From Desulforhopalus sp. (GTDB taxonomy: Bacteria; Desulfobacterota; Desulfobulbia; Desulfobulbales; Desulfocapsaceae), in NCBI GenBank assembly GCA_030247675.1, contig JAOTRX010000009.1, positions 124,001 to 188,000 on the forward strand: a DNA stretch of 64,000 bases. The letters run 5' to 3'. Every line of letters begins with the position of its first letter. The first letter of the stretch is position 1. A model generated the notes under the pieces. That model was given only the letters and a program-made list of their open reading frames with translations. It did no database searches and was not told where the DNA came from. A program made the position numbers and the translations under genes. Of the stretch, positions 35,187-44,028 are shown one piece after another.

Positions 35187-35732
35187 ATGGGAAAGTCATT
35201 TCAGGAACAATTGCTGAAACTTGGGCTGGTCGAAAAGAAGCAGGTGAAAGAGGCCAAGAAAGAGCAGCATCAAAAGAAAAAACAGCAGGTTGCCAAGAAT
35301 GCGGTGATTGTTGATGAAAATGCCCTGCTGGCGCAACAGGCGATGGAAAAAAAGAAGGCGAGGGCGCGGGAGCTGAATCTTGAGCGTGAGGCAAAACTGC
35401 AGAAAAGGGCGGAGGAGGCGAGGGTCCGTCAGCTTATCGAGGAGCACAAGCTGGCAAGGGACGAAAAGGGAGTTGCCTACCGTTTCAATGTCCGGGGGAT
35501 AATCCAGCGGATCTTTGTTGCCCAGGATGTCGCCGACCGTTTAAGCAATGGCAGTTTAGGCATTGTTGTCCTTGGTGACCGGTGCGAGATCATTCCACGG
35601 ACCATCGCCGAGAAGATACAGACGATCAACGACACACTCTTTATCATCCTTAATGCCCCACCCGCCGGGACCGAACAGGACCCGGACGACCCTTACGCCG
35701 CCTACAAAATCCCCGACGACCTTATGTGGTAA
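35187..35732 (+). CDS. DUF2058 family protein (YaiL-like)
   Basis: 181 residues. A long charged coiled-coil half (Lys/Gln/Glu-rich, about 15-95) starts after SFQEQLLKLGLVEKKQVKEA, followed by a compact domain AYRFNVRGIIQRIFVAQDVADRLSNG typical of DUF2058. Cytosolic; YaiL has been linked to nucleoprotein or polysome association, but no defined function is known. The gene stands alone and converges with the exported-protein gene. Confidence 0.85.
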   Translation: MGKSFQEQLLKLGLVEKKQVKEAKKEQHQKKKQQVAKNAVIVDENALLAQQAMEKKKARARELNLEREAKLQKRAEEARVRQLIEEHKLARDEKGVAYRFNVRGIIQRIFVAQDVADRLSNGSLGIVVLGDRCEIIPRTIAEKIQTINDTLFIILNAPPAGTEQDPDDPYAAYKIPDDLMW

Positions 35733-35736
35733 CCGG

Positions 35737-36348
35737 CTATTTGGCACTGACGTGCGGTACAAGGCTCAAACGCAGGGCCTGCGGCTGGGCGCTGATGTCG
35801 GTGATCCGGGTTTTGATGGTGACGATCTTGGCCCCGGACTTGGCAATGATTGGGTCAAGATTCTGCAGGGTGATGGGGAATTCCTGGCCGTTGAGCATGG
35901 CAACCAGTGCCTGGCCGATGTCGGCGTTGGCATCTCTGCCCCCGGGGGTGAGGTTTTTTACCACCGGTTTGACAAAGAGGATCTGCTGGGCGGCGTCGTA
36001 ACGGAGTGTAGCATTGGCCTGCACATCTATCTCCACCGCCCCGACCTTCAGTTTTATTTCATGGCCGGAAATCTCGGTGGCAAATCCGAGATTGCTGCCC
36101 GCCAACTGCAGACGGCAGGCCAGCTGATTGTTGCCAAACTGGAAGTCGCGGATATTTTTGATGATAATGTCCCCTTGCACGACTTTAGAGCGGGCATCGA
36201 CGCGCAGGGGCAGGATAGCGGTGATTGCCTTGGCAATCACCGATTCCGGCAGCATGAGGGTGATAACATCCTCGACGGCCGCCCGTGATATCTGTGCGGA
36301 AAAGATCAATGAAATGGTAAGTATTACAAGCGAGAGTTTTCGAATCAT
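35737..36348 (-). CDS. exported protein of unknown function
   Basis: 203 residues from the Met at 36348, with a signal peptide (MIRKLSLVILTISLIFSAQISRA). The mature part is beta-rich with repeated hydrophobic strands (LPLRVDARSKVVQGDIII, GHEIKLKVGAVEIDV), reminiscent of small lipid- or membrane-interacting periplasmic domains (DUF1439/BPI-like). This is a weak resemblance. The start overlaps the stop of the upstream membrane protein (ATGA), so the two are translationally coupled. Confidence 0.7.
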   Translation of the reverse strand: MIRKLSLVILTISLIFSAQISRAAVEDVITLMLPESVIAKAITAILPLRVDARSKVVQGDIIIKNIRDFQFGNNQLACRLQLAGSNLGFATEISGHEIKLKVGAVEIDVQANATLRYDAAQQILFVKPVVKNLTPGGRDANADIGQALVAMLNGQEFPITLQNLDPIIAKSGAKIVTIKTRITDISAQPQALRLSLVPHVSAK

Positions 36349-37334
36349 GGCGGTCCCTGGTTGTTTTTGCGTGCTTGAAAATGCGGTAGTAATAACGATT
36401 GCAGCAATAAAGTGCAAGCCATAAAAAGTCCGACAAGGGTGGCCTGGTCCCGGTAATCCCTGTGATAATGATGGCTTGTGCTGGAAAAGCTGGTAGGCGT
36501 GAGAAAATGGCCGCGAAAGGAAACGCGGCCGGAGTCCATCGGTTGGCTGCCGATGACGCGAATCTGTTCTCCGGCAAATGTTCGTAAGGTTTGGCTTTCG
36601 GCAAAATAATGGGCGCGATCAAAGGCGATGGGTTTGCCCGGACGCGCTTCTTTCAGGCGCAGGGTGTGGATGGAATAGGTGTCAGCTGCCTCCAGTTGTG
36701 GCAGGAAAAGGATCGGTCCGAGGAGATAGCAGGCAAGGAGAACAAGGCCACTGGCGGCCTTTGCCGGGCCCGGTTGACAAAGTGGTGCGCTGCAGCGGAG
36801 GCTGCCTTTCCAGCACCAGATAAGGACAACGATGCCCACCAGAGTGAGGCCGAGAATCACCGGATGCTCCGGCCAGGCCCGGTCGAGGTGTTGCATCGTC
36901 CAGGAATAGGGGGCAATAAAGTGGACGCCGTTGCCCCATTTTATCTCCAGGCTATCGAGGATCAGGTGCACAAGGCAGTTGCTGCCGAGAATCATGAATA
37001 TCCTGCCGCTTTGCGCAGTATAGCAGGCGAGGGCCGCCGAGCCGAATAGGCAGAAGAACAGGCTGGCCTGGGCGGTGCAGTACAGCCGCAGGTCGTAGGG
37101 GTCGAAGATCTCCAGGGGGATGAGGCATTTTAGGACAATCCATGGCAGGTCGGGGATGATGCAGGCAATGATCACCCAGATCAGCTGGTCTCTTCGCAGC
37201 AGCAGGCCGCTCAGTGGGGCCTGGATGCCGATGTGGCAAAGGGTGTTTGGCAAGGCTGTCGTGGTAATTTGGGGGTGGAATATGGGCAAGGGGAAAATAA
37301 ATTGGTCCTGCGTGGAGGTATCCTGCCCGGCCAT
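36345..37334 (-). CDS. polytopic membrane protein, YdjM-like metal-dependent hydrolase family
   Basis: About 329 residues from the Met at 37334 (longer start at 37400 possible; the shorter one leaves room for a promoter facing the divergent helicase). Conserved His/Asp residues in TLCHIGIQAPLSG, IPDLPWI and LVHLILDSLEIKWGNGVHF, with five or six helices, resemble membrane-bound metal-dependent hydrolases of the YdjM/DUF457 kind. The C-terminal part is a soluble extracytoplasmic segment before a final helix. It is coupled to the exported protein downstream, so both may act at the membrane. Confidence 0.65.
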   Translation of the reverse strand: MAGQDTSTQDQFIFPLPIFHPQITTTALPNTLCHIGIQAPLSGLLLRRDQLIWVIIACIIPDLPWIVLKCLIPLEIFDPYDLRLYCTAQASLFFCLFGSAALACYTAQSGRIFMILGSNCLVHLILDSLEIKWGNGVHFIAPYSWTMQHLDRAWPEHPVILGLTLVGIVVLIWCWKGSLRCSAPLCQPGPAKAASGLVLLACYLLGPILFLPQLEAADTYSIHTLRLKEARPGKPIAFDRAHYFAESQTLRTFAGEQIRVIGSQPMDSGRVSFRGHFLTPTSFSSTSHHYHRDYRDQATLVGLFMACTLLLQSLLLPHFQARKNNQGPP

Positions 37335-37421
37335 TGACGGCAACACTCTAGTGCATCGTCGCGGCCTGCACAAGGCCTCTGTTTTACCGCAAGTGTGCAT
37401 TTCTGCTGTGAGGTGCCGGTC

Positions 37422-38780
37422 ATGAGCCAGGCACCGATCCTCACCGTCGCCGCCGATTGTCTCTTAACCGGCATTGATATCCCCCTTGAAGAGGCCCTTA
37501 AAGACCGTCTGACCATCACCAATCCACAGTATACCGCGGCCAAACGCTATGGCCGGTGGATCGGCAAAAAGCTCAAACCGCAGTTGAAATACTACGAGCC
37601 GGTGCCCGAGGGCCTGCGTTTTCCCAGGGGCTTTGCCAACCAGGCGGTGTTGCTTTGCCGGGACCACTGTGGCAGCGATCCGCAGATCGTCGACAAGCGG
37701 CGGCTTCTGCCGGAGGTCGCTTTTACCTTTTTAGGTGAACTCCGCCCCTACCAGCAGGCGGCGGTGGCGGCGGCCACCGGCAAATCCTTCGGGGTCATCG
37801 AGGCCGGTACCGGCAGCGGCAAAACGGTCATGGCCCTTGCCCTCATTGCCCTGCGGCGGCAGCCTGCCCTGGTGGTCGTTCATACCAAGGAGCTGTTTTA
37901 TCAATGGCAGGAGCGGGTGCAGAGCTTTCTCGGTCAGGAGCCGGGCCTGGTGGGTGACGGTAAATTTGAACTCCTGCCGGTAACGGTCGGTATCGTCAAT
38001 AGTGTGCGCAGCCATCTGGCCGAACTCATCCCCCATTTCGGTCACCTGGTCGTCGATGAATGCCACCGGGTCCCCGCCAATCTCTTCACCGATGTGGTTT
38101 CGCAGTTTGACTGCCAGTATCTCCTTGGACTGTCGGCCACCGCCTTTCGCAGCGACGAGGAAACCACCAAGCTGATCTATTACTTTATGGGTGATTGTCT
38201 GCACCGGGTCGACCGCGACGAACTCAAATCGACCGGGGCCATTCTCGCCCCCTTGGTTATCCGGACGCCGACTGCCTTTACCTATCGCTATCGCGGCGAT
38301 TACCAGGCGCTGATCAAGGCCCTGGTGCAGCATGAAGGTCGGAATATGCAGATCCTCGGCGATATCATCAAGATCGTCGGCGAGGGGGAGGGCGGCACGG
38401 TGCTGGTGGTGTCCGACCGGATCAGCCATTGCCGCTTTTTCGTCGAGAAATTGCAGGGGCGGGGGGTGAAGGCGGCGCTACTGTACGGCGGCATAAGTCC
38501 CGATGAGCGCAATGCCGTGGTCGCGGCGGTACGGGGTGGCGAGATTGCGGTACTGGTCGCCACCCTGCAGCTGATCGGTGAGGGCTTTGACTGTCCGGGG
38601 CTGTCAAGCCTGTTTCTCACCACGCCCATCAGCTTTGAGGGGCGGCTGCTGCAGGTCATTGGCCGCATCCTCCGCCCTGCCGCCAATAAGCGGGCCAGGG
38701 TCTTTGATTATCTGGATGAAAATGTTCCAGCCCTTCGCCGTTCAGCCAAGGCCAGGAGCCTTGTTTTGTCGCAACTTTAA
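37422..38780 (+). CDS. DEAD/DEAH-box helicase (XPB/RAD25-like SF2)
   Basis: 452 residues. Walker A is EAGTGSGKTVMALALI, motif II LVVDECHRVPA, motif III GLSATAF, and the C-terminal lobe has LVATLQLIGEGFDCPGLSSL and QVIGRILRPA. The N-terminal 100 residues hold a small damage-recognition-like domain as in bacterial RAD25/XPB-type enzymes. It probably unwinds or remodels DNA. Start at 37422 behind GAGGTG. A terminator-like hairpin lies at 38891. Confidence 0.9.
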   Translation: MSQAPILTVAADCLLTGIDIPLEEALKDRLTITNPQYTAAKRYGRWIGKKLKPQLKYYEPVPEGLRFPRGFANQAVLLCRDHCGSDPQIVDKRRLLPEVAFTFLGELRPYQQAAVAAATGKSFGVIEAGTGSGKTVMALALIALRRQPALVVVHTKELFYQWQERVQSFLGQEPGLVGDGKFELLPVTVGIVNSVRSHLAELIPHFGHLVVDECHRVPANLFTDVVSQFDCQYLLGLSATAFRSDEETTKLIYYFMGDCLHRVDRDELKSTGAILAPLVIRTPTAFTYRYRGDYQALIKALVQHEGRNMQILGDIIKIVGEGEGGTVLVVSDRISHCRFFVEKLQGRGVKAALLYGGISPDERNAVVAAVRGGEIAVLVATLQLIGEGFDCPGLSSLFLTTPISFEGRLLQVIGRILRPAANKRARVFDYLDENVPALRRSAKARSLVLSQL

Positions 38781-38890
38781 TGGCTTATCGGGAAAGCCCG
38801 ATGCTCGGTTGCCGATGAAACTGTTCTTGCATCTTTCGTGTGAATAAGGTATCCTGTCGAGTTTCAAACAATCATATTTGGACTTTCAAG

Positions 38891-38920
38891 GCACTGCTAG
38901 TTAGGGAGAGTGCTTTTTTT
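38891..38920 (+). terminator. intrinsic terminator after the helicase gene
   Basis: A short stem GCACT / AGTGC is followed directly by seven T residues. It lies 110 bases after the helicase stop and 80 before typA. The stem is short but the T-run is good. Confidence 0.5.
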
Positions 38921-38999
38921 ATTTCTAATTTCAAGTTGTTATAGTCTTTGTGGCAACGGTGCAAGGTCATCGCTCTCGGCGGACCTTGAAGGATGCAGG

Positions 39000-40799
39000 A
39001 TGGAACAGAAGAAGATTCGCAACGTGGCGATCATTGCCCACGTTGATCATGGCAAGACAACCCTGGTAGACCAGCTTTTTAAACAATCCGGGATGTTCCG
39101 CGACAACCAGGAGGTCACCGAAAGGTTGATGGACTCCATGGATCTGGAGCGGGAGCGCGGCATCACCATTACCGCCAAAAACGGTTCCTACCAGTACAAA
39201 GACTATTGGATCAACATTATTGATACCCCGGGCCATGCCGACTTTGGCGGTCAGGTTGAGCGTGTATTGCAGATGGCCGACGGCGCCCTGCTTCTCGTCG
39301 ATGCCCAGGAAGGGCCGATGCCGCAGACCTATTTTGTTCTAAAAAAGGCCCTGCAGAACAAGCTGCCGGTCATTGTCGTCATCAATAAGATCGACAAACC
39401 GGCCGCCCGCTGCAGCTGGGTGGTCAACGAGGTCTTCGATCTCTTCGTCAAACTTGACGCCCCGGATGATGTTCTTGATTTTCCGGTGGTGTACGCCTCG
39501 GCCAAGAATGGCTACTCCCTCCTTAATCCCGAGGATCCGGTGGAGAAGGCGACCGGTATGGCCCATATCAGCCAGATGATCGTCGATCACACCCCCGCCC
39601 CCAGTGGCTCCAGCGAGGCGAGTCTGCAGATGCAGGTCGGAACCATCGATTATTCTCCCTACCTGGGACGCCTTGGTATCGGCAAGGTGGTTAACGGCAC
39701 GATGCGCCTCAATCAACCCATCGTTGTCGCCCGGCGCGACGGCTCCATCAGCCCGGTGCGGATCTCCAAGATCTTCCGTTTCGAGTGTGATGCCAAGGTG
39801 GCGGTCGAGTCGGCGGGTGTCGGCGAGATTGTCGCGGTTGCCGGCATGGACGATGTGACCGTCGGAGTCACCTTTACCGATCCCGACAATCCCCAGCCGC
39901 TGCCGCTGATCACCATCGATCCGCCGACCATTTCCATGAACTTCATCCCCAACGATTCGCCCTTTGCCGGCAAGGAGGGGAAATTCGTCACCTCCCGGCA
40001 TATCGGCGATCGTCTGCAGCGCGAGGTCCTGGCCGATGTCGCCCTGCACTACGAGGTGCTGACCGATGCGGTGGGCTTCAAGGTTTCCGGTCGCGGCGAG
40101 CTGCATCTATCCATCCTCATTGAGAAAATGCGCCGTGAGGGCTATGAATTCCAGGTCACCAGGCCGCGGGTCATCATGAAGGAGGAAGACGGCAAATTGC
40201 TTGAGCCCTACGAACGGCTTACCGTCGATGTTGATGAACTGTATCAGGGCGCGGTAATCGAAAAGCTCGGCAAACTGAAAGGCCAGATGGAAGAGATGGA
40301 TACCAGCCGCGGCATGGTCCGCCTGGTTTTCACCATCCCGACCCGCGGCCTGCTCGGCTACCGTTCACAGTTTATGACCGATACCAAGGGCATGGGCATG
40401 ATGGCCTATGTCTTTTCCGAATACGGACCTTACGCCGGCGACATCGTCAACCGGGTCAACGGTGTTTTGGTGGTCAAGGACCCTTGCACAGCGGTGGCTT
40501 TCGCCTTATTTAATCTCCAGGAGCGCGGCAAACTCTTCATTCATCCCGGCGCTCCCCTGTACCAAGGGCAGATAATCGGCGAAAACAGCAGGTCGGTCGA
40601 TATGGTGGTCAATCCGGGAAAAGGCAAAAAGCTCACCAATATGCGGGCCTCGGGCACCGATGAGGCGGTGGTTCTGACGCCGCCGGTGGCCATGACCCTG
40701 GAAGATTGCATCGCCTATATCAATGACGACGAACTGGTCGAGGTGACACCGGCCTCGATCCGTCTGCGGAAGAGACCAGAGGTGAAGATTAAAGGGTAA
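39000..40799 (+). CDS. typA: GTPase BipA/TypA (ribosome-associated translational GTPase)
   Basis: 599 residues. G1 is AHVDHGKTTLVDQL, followed by RGITITAKN (switch I), DTPGHADFGGQVERVL (G3), NKIDKP (G4) and SAKNG (G5), then EF-G-like domains and the BipA-specific C-terminal domain (GMGMMAYVFSEYGP). It binds the ribosome and assists assembly or translation under stress. Start at 39000 behind AAGGA; the same frame is open upstream without homology. Confidence 0.97.
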   Translation: MEQKKIRNVAIIAHVDHGKTTLVDQLFKQSGMFRDNQEVTERLMDSMDLERERGITITAKNGSYQYKDYWINIIDTPGHADFGGQVERVLQMADGALLLVDAQEGPMPQTYFVLKKALQNKLPVIVVINKIDKPAARCSWVVNEVFDLFVKLDAPDDVLDFPVVYASAKNGYSLLNPEDPVEKATGMAHISQMIVDHTPAPSGSSEASLQMQVGTIDYSPYLGRLGIGKVVNGTMRLNQPIVVARRDGSISPVRISKIFRFECDAKVAVESAGVGEIVAVAGMDDVTVGVTFTDPDNPQPLPLITIDPPTISMNFIPNDSPFAGKEGKFVTSRHIGDRLQREVLADVALHYEVLTDAVGFKVSGRGELHLSILIEKMRREGYEFQVTRPRVIMKEEDGKLLEPYERLTVDVDELYQGAVIEKLGKLKGQMEEMDTSRGMVRLVFTIPTRGLLGYRSQFMTDTKGMGMMAYVFSEYGPYAGDIVNRVNGVLVVKDPCTAVAFALFNLQERGKLFIHPGAPLYQGQIIGENSRSVDMVVNPGKGKKLTNMRASGTDEAVVLTPPVAMTLEDCIAYINDDELVEVTPASIRLRKRPEVKIKG

Positions 40800-40870
40800 T
40801 TTCATTGTCAATCAAAAAGCACCTTCCGCTTGCGGCTTGGCCATCTTGATTGACAAATGAAATAAGGTGC
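40799..40870 (+). promoter_or_regulatory. structured leader with possible pseudoknot ahead of micro-ORFs
   Basis: Long arms ATTTCATTGTCAATCAA (40799-40815) and TTGATTGACAAATGAAAT (40846-40863) pair with one bulge. Inside, GCACCTT (40819-40825) is complementary to AAGGTGC (40864-40870), the ribosome site of the following 31-codon ORF. The order arm-antiSD-arm-SD gives an H-type pseudoknot or two competing hairpins. This could repress or regulate the micro-ORF, or end the typA mRNA. Confidence 0.5.
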
Positions 40871-40873
40871 CAC

Positions 40874-40969
40874 ATGAAAGAATGGGCGATTTTGTTTGGG
40901 GCAGTGGTAATCGGTCTGGCGACTATCGGATTTGTCGCCAAAAGGTTCGGCGGCAGCTGCCCACCCTGA
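40874..40969 (+). CDS. putative 31-residue membrane peptide
   Basis: ATG 3 bases after AAGGTGC. The product MKEWAILFGAVVIGLATIGF continues VAKRFGGSCPP: one hydrophobic helix, then a short basic/Cys tail. It lies between typA and the convergent NUDIX gene, where little else would need such codons. It could be a real small inner-membrane protein; similarity searches are needed. A second micro-ORF (40973) starts 3 bases after its stop. Confidence 0.45.
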   Translation: MKEWAILFGAVVIGLATIGFVAKRFGGSCPP

Positions 40970-40972
40970 GTC

Positions 40973-41035
40973 ATGGCCTACGGATCCATAGGTATGGGTC
41001 TTTTAGGTTACTGGCTGTTGAGTACCGTGTTCTAA
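40973..41035 (+). CDS. putative 20-residue hydrophobic peptide
   Basis: ATG-initiated 21-codon frame (MAYGSIGMGLLGYWLLSTVF) that begins 3 bases after the 31-codon ORF. Gly/Leu-rich, membrane-like. It lacks its own clear ribosome site, so it could be reinitiated, or the pair could be one ~50-residue protein split by a frameshift. Very tentative. Confidence 0.25.
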   Translation: MAYGSIGMGLLGYWLLSTVF

Positions 41036-41460
41036 CTCTTGTCCTTAACGGCGTAATAATCGGCCAGTATCTTGGCATGATCGAAGGCCAGATCGGGCAG
41101 GTTGTTCTTTCCAAAAAGCTCTGCTCGGGCGGCATCGTCGCCCGCTCGCGGGGCGCCTTTCGCCTGGCCGATAAAGACGGTTGAGGCGGTGTGGTGCCGG
41201 GCATCCCTTCCCGGATCGGAATAGGTATGAAATTGCCGAAGGCCGGTCACCGTAAGTCCCGTCTCCTCCTCGGCCTCACGCAGCGCCGCCGTCTCAAACG
41301 ACTCGCCGTAATCAACAAAACCACCGGGTAGGGCCCAGCCAAAGGGCGGGTTTCTTCTTTCGATTAAAACAATCCGCTCACCTATCTCGATGATGATGTC
41401 GACGGTGGGCAGGGGATTCCGGTGTTTTTCCACTTCATGGCCGCAGTTCGGGCATTTCAT
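41032..41460 (-). CDS. NUDIX hydrolase with N-terminal zinc-ribbon-like motif
   Basis: 142 residues. The Nudix box GGFVDYGESFETAALREAEEETGL fits GX5EX7REUXEEXGU (written here only in part). The first residues MKCPNCGHEVEKH form a CxxC...H motif, as in NADH pyrophosphatase-like and ADP-ribose NUDIX proteins with a zinc ribbon. Likely hydrolyses a nucleoside diphosphate derivative. It overlaps the HAD gene upstream by four bases, so they are coupled. Confidence 0.92.
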   Translation of the reverse strand: MKCPNCGHEVEKHRNPLPTVDIIIEIGERIVLIERRNPPFGWALPGGFVDYGESFETAALREAEEETGLTVTGLRQFHTYSDPGRDARHHTASTVFIGQAKGAPRAGDDAARAELFGKNNLPDLAFDHAKILADYYAVKDKS

Positions 41461-42077
41461 GACAATTCCTCAGGGGGCAGGGCAACCAGCGCCCTGATTT
41501 CATGCCAATCGGCAACCGTCTGCAGGTCGTGACGATTTCTGTTCCAGGGCTGGCTGAAGACGTAGGGGATAATGGCCTCTTTGGCGAGTTGGATACAGGT
41601 CTCGGCCCGGTCGTCGATAAAGAATTTCAGGCCGTGCTGGTGGATATGGCGGACTTTGTCATTGTGGTCGCCGGTGCCGACAACCCGGATTCTTTCCCGG
41701 GTTTCGCCGGTGAAGAACTGCTCCAGCCAGGCGAACACCGGTTTGGTAATCGGTCGGGCGGTGATGATCGTTACCGGGCCAATCTCCGTAAAGCGGCTGA
41801 TGCATTCCACCGCCCCGGGCAGGGGCTGCAGCTCGGCCGCTACCGAGTCGGTGAGGATATCGGTGAAGATCTTTTCCACCAGCGGCTGGGGAATATTCAG
41901 GCAGTTCTCCAGCTCAAAGTTGGTTATCTGCTCGGCGGTGAAGGTGCAGTAGCCGTGTTCCCTGCAGGCCAGACGGATAAAGGCCTCGGCGGTGTCGGCA
42001 ATGACCCCGTCGAAGTCGAAGCCGAGTTCGCTTACCTGGATGGGCGGGATGGGGGAGGTGGAGACGGCTGTGGTCAT
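41457..42077 (-). CDS. HAD-family hydrolase (5'-nucleotidase-like)
   Basis: 206 residues from the Met at 42077. Motif I is FDFDGVIADT, motif II IITAR, and motif III-IV FFIDDRAETCIQLA, typical of HAD phosphatases of the deoxyribonucleotidase/5'(3')-nucleotidase type (NT5C-like). The Asp pair in motif I is complete. It follows the PanE-like gene after 13 bases and overlaps the NUDIX gene by four; the trio may work in nucleotide or cofactor clean-up. A TTG start at 42113 is possible. Confidence 0.85.
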   Translation of the reverse strand: MTTAVSTSPIPPIQVSELGFDFDGVIADTAEAFIRLACREHGYCTFTAEQITNFELENCLNIPQPLVEKIFTDILTDSVAAELQPLPGAVECISRFTEIGPVTIITARPITKPVFAWLEQFFTGETRERIRVVGTGDHNDKVRHIHQHGLKFFIDDRAETCIQLAKEAIIPYVFSQPWNRNRHDLQTVADWHEIRALVALPPEELS

Positions 42078-42090
42078 TGGAAAAATTGCC

Positions 42091-43026
42091 TTACTTGAGG
42101 TAGCCGGCTTCAATCGCCTTCACCTGCCGGCAGAGGAGGTCGTTTTCCGGAGTATGGATTCCATAATTGCGTCCCTTGACGACAATCGCGCCGTTGATCG
42201 CCTCGATTTCCGTGCGCCGCCGATTGCGTACGTCCTGAAGCATCGAAGAGACGTTCTCGGCGGTCTTGCTGCAGACCGTGCGGGTGGCGAGATACGGGTC
42301 GCCCATGACGTCGACGCCTTCCGCCCTGGCAACCCGCATCGCTTCATCGACCGCGGTCTGCATTCGCAGGTCGGCGCCGGCAATGGTCAGTAGTTCGCCG
42401 TTCTTGCAGGCCAGAATGGCGGTGAGGGCATTGATGCCGACATTGATAAACAGTTTGGCCCAGATCCTTGCCAAGACGTTGCTGGAGCCTTCCACCTGCA
42501 GGCCACCGGCGGCAAAGACCGCCTGCAGTTTTTCGAGGAGATACGCCTGGTGCTCGCCTGGCTTTTCAAGAAAACCAAGATATGTTGCGCCGCTGCCGGC
42601 GTGACGGACATGCCCGCGCTGCAGCAATGTCGCCCCTTCCGTGGTAGTGCCGAATGCACCGGTGGCTTCGCCGAGCAGATCAAGCATCGACAGGTGGCTG
42701 ATGCCGTTTTGCAGGAAGACCACCAGGGTTGTTGCGGTCAGTAAGGGGCGGCAGAAGGTGAGGCTGGCCTCGACATCGTAGGATTTTACGCAGAGCAGTA
42801 TCACGTCAACCGGCCCCAGTCGGGCGGGGTCAGAGGTTGCGTTGATTGCGACGGTTTGGCAACGATCGCCTAACTGGTAGACAATACCGTGTTCGGTAAG
42901 GTAGCTGGCGCGTTCATCGTTATGGTCGAGGATCGTCAAAACGTCTTCGGTTGCGGCCAGGCCCCTGGTGATGACCGAGCTGAGCAGGCAACCGAGGGCG
43001 CCGGGACCAACGAGGAGGATATGCAT
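42091..43026 (-). CDS. 2-dehydropantoate 2-reductase family (PanE/ApbA-like)
   Basis: 311 residues. NADPH site MHILLVGPGALGCLLSSVIT, catalytic-region Lys in LLCVKSYDVE, and the C-terminal helical domain WAKLFINVGINALTAI with Asn and Glu (RRTEIEAINGAIV) as in ketopantoate reductase. It could be PanE, which makes pantoate for CoA, or a paralogue. First gene of a three-gene unit with HAD and NUDIX. Confidence 0.9.
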   Translation of the reverse strand: MHILLVGPGALGCLLSSVITRGLAATEDVLTILDHNDERASYLTEHGIVYQLGDRCQTVAINATSDPARLGPVDVILLCVKSYDVEASLTFCRPLLTATTLVVFLQNGISHLSMLDLLGEATGAFGTTTEGATLLQRGHVRHAGSGATYLGFLEKPGEHQAYLLEKLQAVFAAGGLQVEGSSNVLARIWAKLFINVGINALTAILACKNGELLTIAGADLRMQTAVDEAMRVARAEGVDVMGDPYLATRTVCSKTAENVSSMLQDVRNRRRTEIEAINGAIVVKGRNYGIHTPENDLLCRQVKAIEAGYLK

Positions 43027-43100
43027 GAAAAGCCTTCTTTAAATTGGTGCCATAGTGGGCTGTGGGATACCGTGGGCGTGTGCTTTGCCTCTGCAGCCCG

Positions 43101-43904
43101 CTATTTGCTCAGCGTCGCCTGTTCAACAATCGCTGCATATTTGTAGCCCGCGCCAAAGTCTTTGTCAGCCGCCAATATACCTTCCATAACGACGATAGTG
43201 TCGACTGCCAGGGTGGCATCGGTGGTGAATACCAGGTCGTGGGTGTTGTGCAGCGGGTCGCCGGTGCCGTCCTGGATGTGTGCCCAGTTTTTGCCCATGA
43301 TGCTCGGACTGAATTTGACGACCTTGCCGCGCAGACGAACCTTCTTGCCGGCGAGGTCCTTGCTGCCGGCAAAGATTTCGGCAACGGTGTAGGCGTTATC
43401 ACCTTCCGCCTTGGGAACGGAGATTTCCTGTAAAGGGGCAATGGCCATGGAACTGCCGCCGGAAACCTGCTCGGCAATCGGTGCCGAGGGGCCTGCGGAT
43501 TTTTGTTCGGCCTGCAGGGCAGCGGCAAAGGAATCGCCGGAGGCCGGAGCAGCGGCCACTGTCCCGGCAGTTTCGGCAAGTCCAGCGGAGAAGATGATCC
43601 GTTCAAAGGTCTTGTTGAGGGACTTGCTGGTGAAATTAGCCATGGCCATTCCCTCATAGTAGCTGACGATCCCGCCCTTTTTCACTGCGGTCTCGGGGAT
43701 TGCCACCCATGTCTCCGTGGTCCCCGTAGCAACGAGCATATAGGTGTAGCCGGAGGCATTCACGGTGTCGATTACCGTGCCGGTTACGGTTTTGGCTTCT
43801 CCGGCTGCCGCTGTCTGTGGCATGGCCGCCGCCGGCCCTGGCAAGAAAGCCGGGTTCGTGGCAAAAAACAAGGTGATGGCGAATAGGATGCATCTGCGAA
43901 GCAT
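43101..43904 (-). CDS. exported OB-fold protein with two OB-like domains
   Basis: 267 residues from the Met at 43904 (AGGAG 8 bases upstream). A signal peptide (MLRRCILFAITLFFATNPAFLPG...AAAM) is followed by two OB-type repeats: TVTGTVIDTVNASGYTYMLV...TETWVAIP and VRLRGKVVKFSPSI...WAHIQDGTGD, linked by an Ala/Ser/Pro-rich segment. It resembles exported OB-fold nucleic-acid-binding-like proteins of Desulfobacterota and Geobacter. Function unknown. Confidence 0.75.
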   Translation of the reverse strand: MLRRCILFAITLFFATNPAFLPGPAAAMPQTAAAGEAKTVTGTVIDTVNASGYTYMLVATGTTETWVAIPETAVKKGGIVSYYEGMAMANFTSKSLNKTFERIIFSAGLAETAGTVAAAPASGDSFAAALQAEQKSAGPSAPIAEQVSGGSSMAIAPLQEISVPKAEGDNAYTVAEIFAGSKDLAGKKVRLRGKVVKFSPSIMGKNWAHIQDGTGDPLHNTHDLVFTTDATLAVDTIVVMEGILAADKDFGAGYKYAAIVEQATLSK

Positions 43905-44028
43905 TGTGGTACTCCTAAAGATCAAGAAAATTGACAGTTGACACCGTGAGTGGATTGATCGGGCGCAGGCCGCTTTTCTGGTGAATTTTTGTTCTTGGTT
44001 TTTGGCAACAAAAACAATCCCCTGAAGA

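Noticed and set aside
34879..35217. 112-codon forward frame upstream of the DUF2058 gene
   Set aside because: No homology, runs into the DUF2058 gene, no ribosome site.
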